This document shows, in pieces, positions 23,858-35,640 of a DNA stretch of 64,000 bases. The notes under the pieces were generated by a model. It was not told where the DNA came from. It searched no databases and saw only the letters and a program-made list of their open reading frames with translations. Location of the stretch: assembly GCA_027257055.1 (NCBI GenBank), contig JAPVLO010000001.1:13353501-13417500 (forward strand), written 5' to 3'. The DNA is from Cephalopachus bancanus. Taxonomy: Eukaryota > Chordata > Mammalia > Primates > Tarsiidae. A program made the translations under genes and the position numbers. Position 1 is the first letter of the stretch. Each line of letters opens with the position of its first letter.

Positions 23858-24553
23858 TCTTCGTCTGTTTGTGCTGCTATAACAAAATGCCGGAGTCTGG
23901 GTAAGCTACAAGTAATAGGAATTCATTTCTCACAGTTCTGCAGGCTGGGAAGTCCAAGGTCAAGGTCCCAGCAGGTTTGGTGTCTGGTGAGGACCCTGGT
24001 CTCAGTTTTGTAGATGGCACTTTATTTATTTATTTATCATTATTTTTTTTTTTTTAGTTGGAGTCTCACTCTGTCGCCCAGACTGGAGTGCAGTGGCCAC
24101 TTCCAGCCACCGCAGCCTCACCTGCTGGGCTCCAGCGATCCTTCCACCTCAGCCTTCCGAGTAGCCGGAATTACAGGCGCACGCTACCATGCCCAGCTAA
24201 TTTTTTGATTTTATTGTAGAGATGATGTCTCGCCTGCCCAGGTGGGTCTCGAACCTGTGGGCTCAGGCAATCCACTCACCTCAGCCTCCCAAAGGCACGG
24301 GATTACAGGCTGAGCCACTGAGCCCGGCTTTAGATGGCACTTTAAATGCTGTGTGGCAGAAAGAATGACAAGGCAAAAGAGGTTTCAGTTCCTTCACTCC
24401 TGTGCTCCAGACTTAATTACTTCCCCCAAAGTCCTTTCCTCTTAATACCATCACACCAAGGATTAAGTTTCTTTTCTTTTTAATCCTCCCTCCCCCCAAG
24501 GGATTAAGTTTCAACATGAATCTTGGTTGGGACACCATCATTCAAACCATAGC
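23858..24553 (-). mobile_element. MLT1A-like LTR, split by an Alu
   Basis: gtgctgctataacaaaatgc, then tcatttctcacagttctgca, ggctgggaagtccaaggtca and gtgtctggtgaggaccct are the reverse complement of an MLT1A-type LTR. It resumes after the Alu (24025-24330) with cttaataccatcacacc and ends near ttcaaaccatagca. Near the end, aaggattaagttt is followed by a C/T-rich insert of about 27 bp and then a second agggattaagttt. Confidence 0.88.
24025..24330 (-). mobile_element. Young Alu dimer, minus strand, with perfect TSD
   Basis: The 14-bp duplication tagatggcacttta is identical at 24011-24024 and 24331-24344. The Alu carries the young-subfamily right arm (gtggccacttccagccacc) and left arm (ggattacaggctgagccac). 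It inserted into the MLT1 LTR. Confidence 0.96.
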
Positions 24554-25177
24554 AGACTCAAACAAACACAGTTTACAGACTCGTGCTGAATTATGTGTCT
24601 AGTTCAGCATGTTATTCCTCTCATTTATAACTTCATATATGTGTGGGGGCATTAATTCTGGGACAAAATCCCATTTTGAACCCTTGCCACCATGCTGGGT
24701 CCCCAGGGAGCAGTGGGCCCCTCCCCATGCCTTTCGGCTCAGACCACCCAGCTCTGCACAGGTGGGCTGCTTGCCATGACATTGATGTCAGTCACATGTG
24801 TGTGTTTATGTCTGTGCCCCCGTGTTTAAATCCCAGAGCCAAGGACCTGTAAGATCCCTGGGAAGGGCTTTCATTCCACCCCTCTACCTGCACGGCTCAG
24901 AAAGAAATAGCTGTTGAAAATTCAAAAGCCTCTTTGTTGATGCAGAAAAGGAAAAGACATACATGAGAGAGGGGGCAGCTTCTCACACTTGAGCCTCTCC
25001 TCACCCATCTTTGGGATTAAGAGATGACGTATTTATCATTCTACCTGTGAGGTTGGGATTGGTCCTTACATGGAGGTGCCAGCCCCACTCCAGTCGAAGA
25101 AGACAAGGCCAGACACCGAAGAGCTGTGAACATCACTTTGTCCATAAAAGCACTCCTGAAAGAGTCTTAGGGAGAAT

Positions 25178-25473
25178 TTTTTTTTCTTTTTTTTGAGTTG
25201 GAGTCTCACTCTGTCACCCAGGCTGGAGTGCAGTGGCACGTTCATGGCCACCCCAGCGTTGACCTGCTGGGCTCCAGCGATCCTTCTGCCTCAGCTTTTC
25301 AAGTAGCTGGAACTAAAGGCGCACACTACCACGCCCGGCTAATTTTTTATTTATTGTAGAGACGAGGTCCCACCAAGTTGCCCGAGCCTGATCTCGAACC
25401 CTCTGGCTCAGGCAATCCACTCGCCTCGGCCTCTCAAAGTGCTGGGATTACAAGCTGAGCTATCGAGCCCAGA
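25178..25473 (-). mobile_element. Alu dimer, minus strand
   Basis: A T-run then gagttggagtctcactctg to gagctatcgagcccaga. It is intermediate in type: gtggcacgttcatggccacc in the right arm and caagctgagctatcgagc in the left arm. Target duplications are not clear. Confidence 0.94.
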
Positions 25474-25846
25474 TGGAATTATTTTCAGTAACTTTATTTA
25501 TTGGGGACCAAGGTCATAGGCGAACATTGGCACTGTCCTGTGGTCATATGTGCCCAAACTCCAACCTTCCCATGTCTCATGTTTATATGCACACAGAAGG
25601 TGTAAAGCTCTCACTCCATCAACACAGTAATCCGGAGAGGTGGTCAAGTGAGTGTTATTATCATCTTGCATACGTGAGACTCTGGTCCCAAAAGGTTAAG
25701 CACATTGTTCTCAATGGTATAATTTGCAGGCTACCTTTTCCTTGGTTCCCATGACAATTTATGTGGCAAGAAACAGTGAGAAACTGCAGTGAACTCTTGA
25801 ACATCAGGGTGAGAGCTTTGGAGGTCCATTTATGCATGAATTTTCT

Positions 25847-26541
25847 TTTTTAAAAATTTATTTATTTATTATAAAGATATGGGATACAATTCAGGGTTAT
25901 ATATACAAGCATTGATCATGCAGGTACCCCTGTTGACGAAGTATGCCCCTCCCTCCCCTAGCAGTTTCCACTAAATGCCAGTCCCACCTCCCCTTCCCCT
26001 GACAGTTTTCTGCTGCTGCCAATCGCTTTCTTATAGCATCATAATTGTTCAAGGTCATCTTATGAGTGAGAACATACGGAACTCAGTTCTTTGTTTCTGT
26101 GATAAATCACTGAGTATGATTGACTCCAAATCCATCCAATTTGCTGCAAAGTCCACATATTTGTCCTTCTTTATGGCTGCATAATATTCCATTGTGTATA
26201 TGTACCACATTTTTTTTTTTATCCAGTCAGGCTTCGATGGGCAAAACGGTTGCGATACCACCTAACCCCTGTAAGAATGGTCATCATTAATAAAACAAAA
26301 AACAACAGATGCTGGCAGGGTTGCAGAGAAAAAGGAACACTTCTACACTGCTGGTGGGGATGCAGACTAGTACAACCTCTTTGGAAGACAGTGTGGCGAT
26401 TTCTGAAGGAACTGGAAATTGACCTTCCATATGACCCAGCAATTCCCCTATTGGGGATATACCCGTAGGAACTCAAATCATTCCACAAAAAAGATACCTG
26501 CATACATATGTTTATAGCATCTCTATTCACAATAGCATAAT
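25847..26541 (-). mobile_element. LINE-1 insertion with 5' inversion (twin priming) and TSD
   Basis: From 25847 to about 26221 the L1 3' end lies on the minus strand (motifs gtgagaacatacgga, ggctgcataatattccattg). From about 26230 to 26537 the preceding part of ORF2 lies on the plus strand and encodes a C-terminal ORF2 fragment including the residues [20 protein letters not shown]. The duplication atgcatgaattttct/atgcgtgaatcttct (25832-25846, 26542-26556) brackets both pieces, showing a single insertion. About 45 bp at the inversion joint are missing. Confidence 0.9.
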
Positions 26542-26701
26542 ATGCGTGAATCTTCTGCCCCTGACAGCAAGCCCTCAAGACCTCTCCCTCCCCCTACTCT
26601 TCAGTCTACTCAACATGAAGACGACAAGAATGAAGACCTCCACGATGCCTCACTACAACTAAATACACGATGTATTTTCTCTTCCTCATGGTTTTCTTTT
26701 T

Positions 26702-26995
26702 TTTTCTTTTTTTTTTTTTTTGAGTTGGAGTCTCACTGTGTCGCCCAGACTGGAGTGCAGTGGCCGCTCCTGGCCACCACAGCCTCGACCTGCTGGGCTC
26801 CGGCAATCCTCCCACCTCAGCCTTCCAAGTAGCTGGAATTACAGGCATGCGCTACCACGCCCGGCTGATTTTTTGATTTATTGTAGAGATGAGGTCTCAC
26901 TGCCCAGGCGGGTCTCGAACCCGCGGACTCAGGCAATCCGCTCACCTCAGCCTCCCAAAACACTGGGATTACAGGCTGAGCCACCGAGCCCGACT
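26702..26995 (-). mobile_element. Young Alu dimer, minus strand
   Basis: A long T-run then gagttggagtctcactgtgt. The well-preserved ggtctcgaacccgcggactc and tacaggctgagccaccgagc mark the young subfamily. It lies inside the Tigger1-type element. Confidence 0.95.
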
Positions 26996-27036
26996 CTTAG
27001 GTAAGTTTTGAGAGAGTAAATAGGTTTTTTTAAATC

Positions 27037-27232
27037 TACCCCCTGGGTGAATACCAAATAGTTAGATTGCTGGATTCCGTGGTAGATTTACTTTTAGTTC
27101 TTTGAGAAATCTCTATACTGATTTCCACCCACAGTGTGTAAGCGTTCCCTTTTCACCACATCTCCACCATCTACTGTTTTTTAATTCTTTAAAAAAGGCC
27201 ATTCTGATTGGTATCAGGTAACCTCTTCACCA
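27037..27232 (-). mobile_element. LINE-1 ORF2-end fragment, minus strand
   Basis: taccccctgggtgaatacca, then ttctttgagaaatctctata, agcgttcccttttcaccaca and ggccattctgattggtatca are the reverse complement of the end of L1 ORF2. Only an eroded fragment remains. Confidence 0.8.
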
Positions 27233-27325
27233 CTACACAATACATCCATGTAACCAAGAACCACTTGTACCCCTAAATCTCCTGAAATTTAAAAAAAATT
27301 GAAGAATTTAATTTATTAAAAATAA
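27233..27325 (+). mobile_element. LINE-1 3' terminus, plus strand
   Basis: cactacacaatacatccatg, taaccaagaaccacttgtac, ccctaaatctcctg and an A-rich tail form an L1MA/B-like 3' end. It adjoins the minus-strand ORF2 piece, so the pair may be one older insertion with a 5' inversion, or two neighbours. Confidence 0.72.
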
Positions 27326-27352
27326 AGAATTTGCCATTCAAAAATATGTATA

Positions 27353-27691
27353 CAATAAGTCCTCTATATACTAACAAGTTCCGTTCCAAGAGAGTCTTTG
27401 TAGGTCCAATTTGTTCATAAGTCCAACAAAGTTAACGCAGATATCCAGTTAACACAATCTGCTAATACTGCTGTACTATAATAGGTTTATAATATTTTTC
27501 ACACACATAATGCATACTACTACTATACTCGGTACAGTACTGTACAGTAAAGTACCCAAAATCACAGCTGTTTGAAGAGGACGTATGCATGTGACCAGAT
27601 ACATGAGCTAACTTGCATGATTGGATATGTGAATGCACGTTCACATCTTTGAAAGTTCACAGATTGAAGGTTTGTATGTAGGGGACTTATG
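27353..27691. mobile_element. Complete small Tigger-type MITE with TIRs and TA duplication
   Basis: It starts caataagtcctctatatac and ends gtatgtaggggacttatg. The two ends are imperfect inverted repeats and are bounded by TA on both sides, the target preferred by the Tc1/mariner/pogo superfamily. The interior contains ttcataagtccaacaaagtt, gtacagtactgtacag and atagg-tttataat motifs. At 339 bp it has no coding capacity. Confidence 0.82.
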
Positions 27692-27712
27692 TATATATTA
27701 AATAAGGCACTC

Positions 27713-28860
27713 TTAAGCAAAAACACACAAAACAAGTTTATTACTGATCAGTGGATGAAAATGTTGTGACCTCGTAGAAACTCCATTTAAAAAAACGTCT
27801 GGGGACTCTATTGTCCCCAGAAACAATGGCTTAGTATTCACTAGTTTAGTGTTTGCAGCAACTTTATAGAACATAACTACTGTGAATAATAAGCATTGAC
27901 TATAAGCGGTCACGCCAGGTAGAAACAAGGAAACTTAACCTGCAGAGAGTTTTAAGGTGTTGATGTTCACACCCATAGATGGATGGGGGTAAGAGACAGC
28001 GAAAGCTGGAGGGAGGTAAGAAGAATGGATAGAAAAACTTCCTCCTCAACTTCCTGTCCCGTGCAGGCAAGCTGTGTTTTCTGCAGCTGGTTTCTGGGAG
28101 ATTCCCTTATATCCAACAACAAATCTGCATGGACTCAAACAAGCCTGGATACGTTTCTGCTTCTTGTGTGTACATTTCTGTTGACAAATACCACCTTGAT
28201 GTTTCTCTTAAGCACTCCATACAAGCTACCAATTCAGTTATGCATGAGATGTAGACATCTGTCAGGTTCTAACAGTTATTCTTAGCACTAATGAAGTGGA
28301 GGAAAAATTTAATAGATGACGTTTTAGGTCCTGGACAATGATGTCATCAACATCTGTTTTACTACGATCTAGAATTTCTACTTACCTTGTATTTTTCTGG
28401 AATAACTTTCACATTTAACAAAAGAGGGGGGTTGAAAGTGTTTATTTTTAAGTTTCTCTATAGCCTTCCGCTAAAGAAATATCTTCTCTCTGTCATGCTT
28501 GATCTAGGCCAAAGAACTGAACAAGTTGACTCCCTCAGGCAGAATAGGTTGATTCGAAGAGCCAAATGTCACCTGACATCAGAGCTAAACAACAGCCTTT
28601 GGATTAAATGGCTTTACAAGAGATACAAACTTGCTCAGTTTTGCAAAGCTATTTTCATTGCTTTGGTGTTCAGGATAATTTGTGCTTAATGCTAAAGATC
28701 AAAGCAAAGCAAAAAAAGATCCAGAAAATCTAACGGGCGCCCGTGTTTATTTACCTACAATGATTAAAGAAGTAATAATCCTACAATTTTTAGAATGGCT
28801 ACTCTAGCCCAACTTCATCACAGATAATGCACTTGGCAATGTTCTATGGCTATTGTCATG
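27713..28860. other. Single-copy DNA without recognised gene
   Basis: Two frames of 100 codons (27983-28285 and 28387-28689) are present, but I recognise no protein family or exon structure. Confidence 0.45.
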
Positions 28861-28863
28861 AAC

Positions 28864-28955
28864 ACCATTTTAGACAGAAGAAAACTGAGGTTTCACACAA
28901 ATTAAGAGCGAATTAAAGGCACACACAGACAAAGCTAGGATTAAAATTCATATCA
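28864..28955 (+). mobile_element. MIR SINE fragment
   Basis: ccattttagacagaagaaaa, then ctgaggtttcacacaaatta and agacaaagctaggattaaaa resemble the MIR 3' half (cattttacagatgaggaaac, gaggcacagagag, ggcagagccgggattcg). Confidence 0.6.
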
Positions 28956-29224
28956 TTTCAACTTCAGAGTTGTATTGTTTGCACGTGACTATTAATACAT
29001 GGAGAAGGGAATCAAGGACATGGACAGGGCACAGTTTCCACAAACAGAAAGACAGTAGACATGTCACATTGCACACAATTCCACAAAGATGTCACGATCC
29101 TGTACAAGTACTGATATCTACCCTGAGGATGGACAAAGAACACAGCAAATTGGTCTACCCACTCTCAGTGGCGTTCGTCATCCCAAGGGCACAGATTATT
29201 GTTATCCCAATAGCAGGAGGGCCA

Positions 29225-29740
29225 AATCCCAAGTTTTTTAGCTGTGGAGTACATGTGAGGATTTACTACATAAATAAACTATGTGCAGGTGAGGTGTGAG
29301 CTTCTAGCAATCTCTCCCTTCCCCTGACAGTGGACCTGGTACCCTGTGTGTGACTGTGTGTCCCTTAACCCTCCTTTGCCTCTCCTCCTTTCCCCTGTAA
29401 CAGTGTCCATCGTTTTGTTTCCATCTTTGCCCACTTATCAGTGGGAATATGTGCTATACAGTTTTTGGTTTCTGTGATAGTTCCCTAAGGTGATGGTCTC
29501 CAGTTGCATTCATGTTGCTGCAGAGGACATGGTTTTGTTCTTCTTCATTGCTGAGTAGTACTCCATCATGTGTACATACCACATTTTCTTTATCCTGTCC
29601 ACTTTCACTGGTCATCTGGGTTGGTTCCATGTTTTTGCTATTGTGAATTGTGCTGCAATGAACATACATGTGCAAGTGTCTTTTTGGTAGAGCAATTTAT
29701 GTTCCTCTGGGTGGAATCTCAAGCCTTGGACACTCTTGGG
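29225..29740 (-). mobile_element. LINE-1 3' end, minus strand, 5'-truncated
   Basis: ccttcccctgacagtggacc, then atcagtgggaatatgtgcta, ggttgctgca-like, tgctgagtagtactccatca and tgtgctgcaatgaacataca are the reverse complement of the L1 3' UTR and end of ORF2. It is the same general L1 lineage as the copies at 25847 and 48903 but older. Confidence 0.85.
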
Positions 29741-29741
29741 T

Positions 29742-32700
29742 TGAATGTAAATGATATCACTTACATTCAAAAGGCCCGAGTCCATCATAAAAGGCATCTG
29801 TACTGTCCACCAGCTCTCCTCTCCTTTTCCACAAGGCTCTTGCTTTTATAAACATGGAAGGGTGAAGTTGGAACTTTCAGTTTTACAACCTTTAACTTGT
29901 AGCTGGCTGAATTATAGTAAATAGGAACAAATCTTCCTTGTTTTCAAGCATAAATACGTTATGTATTATACACACTCAAAAGCACATGGCTCAAATTATG
30001 TGCAAAGTACAGGCAGGAGAGCACATTCAGCTGGAAATATTTGACCCACTGTACATTCAGCATGTTTGTTTCAGAGCATTTCCATTACAAATATATGAAG
30101 AGATTGTGTAACCCATCAATTGCTATTATGGCACCCATAAAACCAAACACATGGCAGTTTTTGATACAGCCTAATTGGTGTCCAGGCATGAAATCTTTAT
30201 TCGTGGTATCTCCTCAGCCCAGTGCTTTGGGAAGTTATTCTCTGTCTTCAGTTTCATGAATTGTATTTGTGTTTGGTGATCCGTGCAAACTTGAGATAAA
30301 TTAAATGATATCGTTTACATGAAAAAGAAAAAGCAAATGAGACCAAATGCATACATGAAAGTTCTAGCTATAAACCTCAATTTTGATTTGCATCCAGACA
30401 GTCTCTTAAATGTGCAAATCTTCTTACAAAGCACTGTCATTCGCATCTGATACCGGTGGGTAGAGGGTGCAAAACATTCTCCACTCTCTCTTCAGAAACT
30501 GATAGTACCTGTTCTCTTCCAAAGTCTTGAGCCGCCATGCTTCCCTCTCTCCAAGCCCTTCATCGGAGAAGACGAAGTTGCCTCTGGCAGTGGACGGAGG
30601 TCACATTCCCCAGAATCTTAAGAATTTTTGCAGAATCCCCAAATAGCCGCTTCACTCTTTCTCATTTTTCAACCAAATGCAACGTTATAAAGCAATTGTG
30701 CCAATAGTTTTTCTAGAATTGCTGTGACTGAAAGGTGATCTTTAACCTCTAAATTTGATATTGCAAAGCCTCATTTACTAATACAGCTCAACCCTCTGTT
30801 CCTCACTGTCCACTCCAATTTCTACTGCTCTCAGGCAAGAAAGAGCTGTTTTACATGAAAACTCCTCACAGTTTCTGAAGTGAAGACAGCAACTGCGGTG
30901 TGCACACACTGCTTACTACCTCTCATCCAAGCCTGAGAAGACTGACCGCTTCTTTCCCCATCTCTCTCCTCTCATTATTATTTTTTTTCTTAGCCTCCAT
31001 CTAACGGCCTAATCACCCATCAGGAAAAGGATGAATACGCACAGCTTGGGAAGCTTTGGGCCTGGCGTGAAAAAAGCATGGCTGGCCATATGAAATCATC
31101 CTCTTCATACTACATCTTCATCCCACAGATGGACTTTACAGTTTGGACTAAGGGCCACACTCGTCCCATGCACATTGAGGTTTTGACTCTGTGACTATGT
31201 AAATCCCAATATTTGGATTGTTCCCAAATTGTACAGAAAGGAGAAAGTATGAAACGCTATAGCTGCAAAATAAGTAAGTAGGTTGAAGTCAATCCTATTT
31301 ATTGTTTGGTTTTGTGCAGGTGGATACAGCATTGTGGTTATTTACAACATCACTAAATCAGAAGGGCGAGGAAGGCCTCAAAGCAAGTGATGAGCAAAGT
31401 TACCTCTGCCAAAACCAAATTTCCCGTTCTGGGGAAACTAAGGATTTTTAGGATGAAAATTATGGGTGAATCATTGCACTGCAATTCACGCCTTTATTGG
31501 TTTTAACTTCTTCCTTTGTGAAATACAGTACCATCTTCCTACTTAATGGCATTATAAAATCACCAGTGAAACATGGCAAATTTGAATTATCTGTGCATAT
31601 CTTATATCTCCAGTAAATAACGGAGGAAGGAGAAGTGAGAATCTGAAAACATCCATAGGCTGATGGGACTAGAAGCCATAATCACTAGGTGTTTGTGAGG
31701 AACAAATCATCCCATAGACAACTTGATTGCTTTTTTGATGGAATTACAAGATTTACAGATGAAAGCAATGTAGTTGATGTAAAACGTCTAGAGTGATGGT
31801 TGTAATACACTCGACACAGTGTTGCACAAAATCCCACTTGCAAAATACGTTTGTGTACATTAGGACTGTCACCAGAACAACAGCCAAAAAGAGAGACTGC
31901 TCATGAATGAGTGGGAACAAAGTTCTGTCCTCTTGGTCCATACATGAAATCCTGACTTACCAACAATAACCACAGATGACTTCGATTTAGAGTTCAAAAC
32001 TCTCTTTAAAAACCAACAGTCAAGAAATTGCGATACCTGTCGACCTTGTCGAATATCTAAAACTTCAGAAACTGCAGAAAAATTGGTAGGAATGTGGAAC
32101 AACCATACCTTCCTGAGCAAAAACGAATAGTTGTGGTATAAAGAAGATTCGTGCATCCTACCTGAACTCTGAATAAAGGTGGTACAATTGAGGTGCTGGA
32201 AGCATTCACTAAAAACTGACTAGTAAACTGCAGCACACGCTGGTGAGGACATACAGGAATTCACAGGAAGAAGTAACAGAATTTCAGGGTAAAAAGTCAC
32301 GGATTATCTATTGATAGGTCCAAGTTGCAGTGAATATGAATGAGTGGGTGATAAGTGGCTTTGCTTATTCCTTATCCCTGCCATGCACATGTGCATCCTC
32401 TTCATAACATGCTCACTCAGATAAAGTTTTCTTTAAAAAAAAAAATCCTACATGCCAAGAAATAGAAATCAGAAGGTACAGGGTTTCCCAGAAGTGATGC
32501 TGAAGACTAAAGTAAATGCAGCAATGCATTTAAAATTCAGAGGGAAAATAGTCTTCATCTTAAAATTCTAAAATCAGTCTGCATATCATGTGCAAGGGGA
32601 GACTAAGACATTTGAAGAGATATGAGGGTCTGGGGATACAATTTCATGCAAATGGAATGGGGGAAAATAAGCAAGAGTCTCCAGTTAAATGGATTATATA

Positions 32701-34070
32701 AGAAAGGAAGTGCATGCATAGTATACCACCTGACTCTGCAAGGAGTGATGCATGTGTATGATAGAACCTGTTCCTGATCGGTCCAAACCTTGGGATGTAT
32801 TGGGTGTTGGTGAGTGTTGGTGAGGATGAGGCAGAGAAGACGAGAAGCTGCTCATGGGAGCTCATTCATCATAAAAGAAAGAAAACAGATGACACCACAA
32901 ATTAGTAAATGATGAGTCAAGATTGTAAATACATGGGAGGAGTCTAAAAAACAAAAACAAAAAGGGAGGAAACAACTACAAAGACTGAACGTGATTGACG
33001 CTAGGAAATAGAATTGGAGTCTAGGAGTGGTTGACCAGAGAGCTGCTGGGTTTGGATTTATGTCTTTATTTCTCTTTTATTTTATTTAAATATGCAAGTG
33101 TTATTTGGATTTTTAAAAAAGGAGAGTGCCAAAAAAATATATACATATTTTTTAAAAGATTTTTTAAAAAACTGTATTAAAATTGTAATCCTCAATAGTG
33201 CCAATAACAAAAGATGAATACAATCACATTTGATTTCTGCAGTTAGAAGAGTTACACATTATTTGGTGGATTTCTGTGGCGAGCATGTAAAGTGTTCCAA
33301 CACCATGGCAGAGGAAGCAGGACTTGTTGTGTGAGGCCTTCCGGATCCTCCCTTGTGCACATCACACAAGGACCATGAGTCTCAAACTCATCACAAGTAC
33401 ATGCAGTTGTTAGGCATGTTGGGTGTTATTGTATACTCATGCCTCCATTGCTGTTGTACTTCCAGAACATTCTTGAATTTCAAGTATGACTTCAAAATGA
33501 TCTTGGACTCCTTGTACGACAGCCAGGCATCCACCATTTTCTTTTACTGTCCTACCTGTCACATGATGATGCTAGCGTTCATATGATTAACACCGTCTTT
33601 TGAGTGAATGTTATACTACACATTGCTGCTGTCATTTAATTTTACTTTGAAAAGTTATACAGAGATAACATCGATTAAAATGTGTATACATTTCTTTGAC
33701 ACCCCTGGAATTTAAAACAAACATCACAGTCTATTTTAGAAAGAAAACAGAGAGAGAAAGACAGAGAAATAGACAGAGAGACAGAGAGAGAGCCACAAGA
33801 ACACCCTGTGGCTGAGGATGTGTGTGTGTGTGTGTTAACAGAGTGTTGTTTGGGAGTGGAGGGTTTCAGCCACATAGGCCTGGACACGACACCATGTCTC
33901 ACAGATTGTGGAGTCCAGGATTAGCTGATTCTGATAAACAAAGAAAGTAGAACCAACAAGATCTTCAAGCTTTGGATCCGGGACTGCTGGGAAAACACTG
34001 GTATTTGCTTTATTTGTTTGTTTTGTTTTGTTTTCCTAGACATAATACCTCTCATTAGCTAAAAGTGAAA
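29742..34070. other. 4.3 kb of largely unclassified single-copy DNA
   Basis: I recognise no gene. There is a purine-rich (GA)n-like tract near 33741-33795 and a short (GT)n near 33819-33835. AT-rich sequence near 33060-33180 may be an eroded L1 end. Open frames stay below 100 codons. Confidence 0.5.
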
Positions 34071-34075
34071 AAAAA

Positions 34076-34320
34076 TAGGCTGGGTACAGTGACTCATACC
34101 TGGAATCCCTGCACCTTGGGAGGCCAACGTGAGTGGATTGCCTGAGCCCAGGGACTCAAAACCACCTTGAGCAACTTGGCGAGACCTCACCTCTGCAATA
34201 AATCCAAAAATTAGCTAGGAGGGGTGGCTTGCACCTGTAACCCCAGCTATTTGGAAGACCGAGGTGGAACCATCACCTGAGCCCAGCAGGTCGAGGCTGT
34301 GGTGGCCGTGATCATGCCAC
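34076..34320 (+). mobile_element. Alu with missing 3' end
   Basis: The left arm and most of the right arm are present (aggctgggtacagtgactca to gtggccgtgatcatgccac). The sequence stops before the usual gcactccag segment and has no A tail. What follows, gtgtggggtacttactgtac, is MIR-like. A deletion has probably removed the last 40 bp or so, plus the tail. Confidence 0.88.
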
Positions 34321-34321
34321 G

Positions 34322-34400
34322 TGTGGGGTACTTACTGTACGCCGAATGATGATCTGAGCCCTTCTCATAAATTCCTTCCCTCGGTCATTCCAGCAGACCC
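34322..34400 (+). mobile_element. Possible MIR fragment (5' part)
   Basis: ggggtacttactgtacgccg, then tgagcccttctcataaattc loosely matches the MIR segment gagcgcttactatgtgcc. Evidence is weak. Confidence 0.35.
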
Positions 34401-34821
34401 TGGGTTGCTTCCACGTCATCCCTAGACTTGTGGAAGCCAGTGGACTCCTATACTGGCTGGATGTCACACTGCTGGATGTCACAGCCGTTAAGGGCACAGA
34501 GATATTTCCTTCTCCCCAGCTACTCTTGACGCAATAGAAGCCACCTGTTGTGGGAGGCTATTTCCACACACGCTGGCCCCAACAAAGTCAGCCACTCGCC
34601 TGCAGCAACTAACACAGAGTACAAAGGCCAGTCTTTGCCCCAACTTTGAACAGCAATGTGATCGTGAGAGCTTCCCATGGGAGAAGGGAGAAGGCAGACT
34701 CAAGCTAAGACCATATCCTTCCCAGGACAAGTTTGCTTTTCCTCCTTTTCTCCTGCGATCTCTCCCTCAGTAGACCAAAGCCATCTGTCACTCTGCTTCC
34801 ACAGACCTTGACTTAAAATGG

Positions 34822-34915
34822 AGCTTACAGGTAAGGAAATGGAGGCACAGAAAGATTCAGTAACTTATGCTAGGGCCGTGACTCAAGTGGCACAGCCAGA
34901 ATGAAAGCCAGACTG
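34822..34915 (+). mobile_element. MIR SINE fragment (3' part)
   Basis: ttacaggtaaggaaatggag, then gcacagaaagattcagtaac and ccgtgactcaagtggcacag match the MIR 3' half. It may belong with the fragment at 34322 if the 420 bp between them is an insertion. Confidence 0.75.
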
Positions 34916-35640
34916 TCCAGGCAGGAGCCACCCAGCCAGACAGCTGCTGAAAACCCGGTGAGAATGAGGCCACTGGCAGAGAGGAGGGTTAAGGAGTTCG
35001 TTCCCAGTCTCTTCCCCACTGAGGGCCAACTGTATTCTGCCCTTCAGGTAGACCAACTACACCCGGACGCAAACTGTCACTTCGCTGCACTTGGTCCAAT
35101 TGAGTTTCTGTCACTTGCAACAAAGGATGCTAAGACAGCATCCTTGACATCAACAGGGAAGTTCAGGGGGGAGACCATTATCTTGTTTTAGAGACAAGAT
35201 AATGAGTTTGTTCTTAGACATTTTTAGGTAGAGATGCCCAAGGAATGAATAAATTTGTACGACAGTTCTTTGCTAAGAGAGAAAAGAATCGATGGTGTGA
35301 AAAAGGAATTAAATCTTAGGATGGAAATGGATGCTTTGCACTGAAATCAGGGTATGGGAGAGAGTCCTGCTGGGAAGTTGTCCTGGCTCTGATATTTACT
35401 AGGGTTGCCACAGACAACAAAAATAGTTAAATAGGAATTTTCTATAAACCATGAACAATTTTAAGTGTAAGTATATCCCATGCAATATTTAGAACAAACC
35501 ACACTAATTTTTTTAAATATTTTATCTAAATTTAAAGCTTCATGGATATCTTGTATTTTTTTTTCCTAGTGACCCTATTAGCTAGACACCTTTTAAAAAT
35601 ATCATTTTTTTACCTGCTGAATTGGTAGTGATTGTATTTA

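Larger units (their letters stand above)
25787..27030. mobile_element. Tigger1-type DNA transposon, split by an L1 and an Alu
   Basis: Three blocks form one Tigger1-like sequence. The first, 25787-25846, starts cagtgaactcttgaacatca, related to the family terminus CAGTTGACCCTTGAAC. The second, 26542-26700, holds tctgcccctgacagcaag and tcagtctactcaacatgaag. The third, about 26998-27030, holds taagttttgagagagtaaa. The gaps are filled by an L1 (25847-26541) and an Alu (26702-26995). Internal sequence beside the Alu and the far terminal repeat are lost. Confidence 0.82.

Noticed and set aside
33353..33586. 77-codon frame with several Cys and His residues, considered as a zinc-finger fragment
   Set aside because: The Cys/His spacing does not fit a C2H2 finger and the flanks show no zinc-finger repeats.
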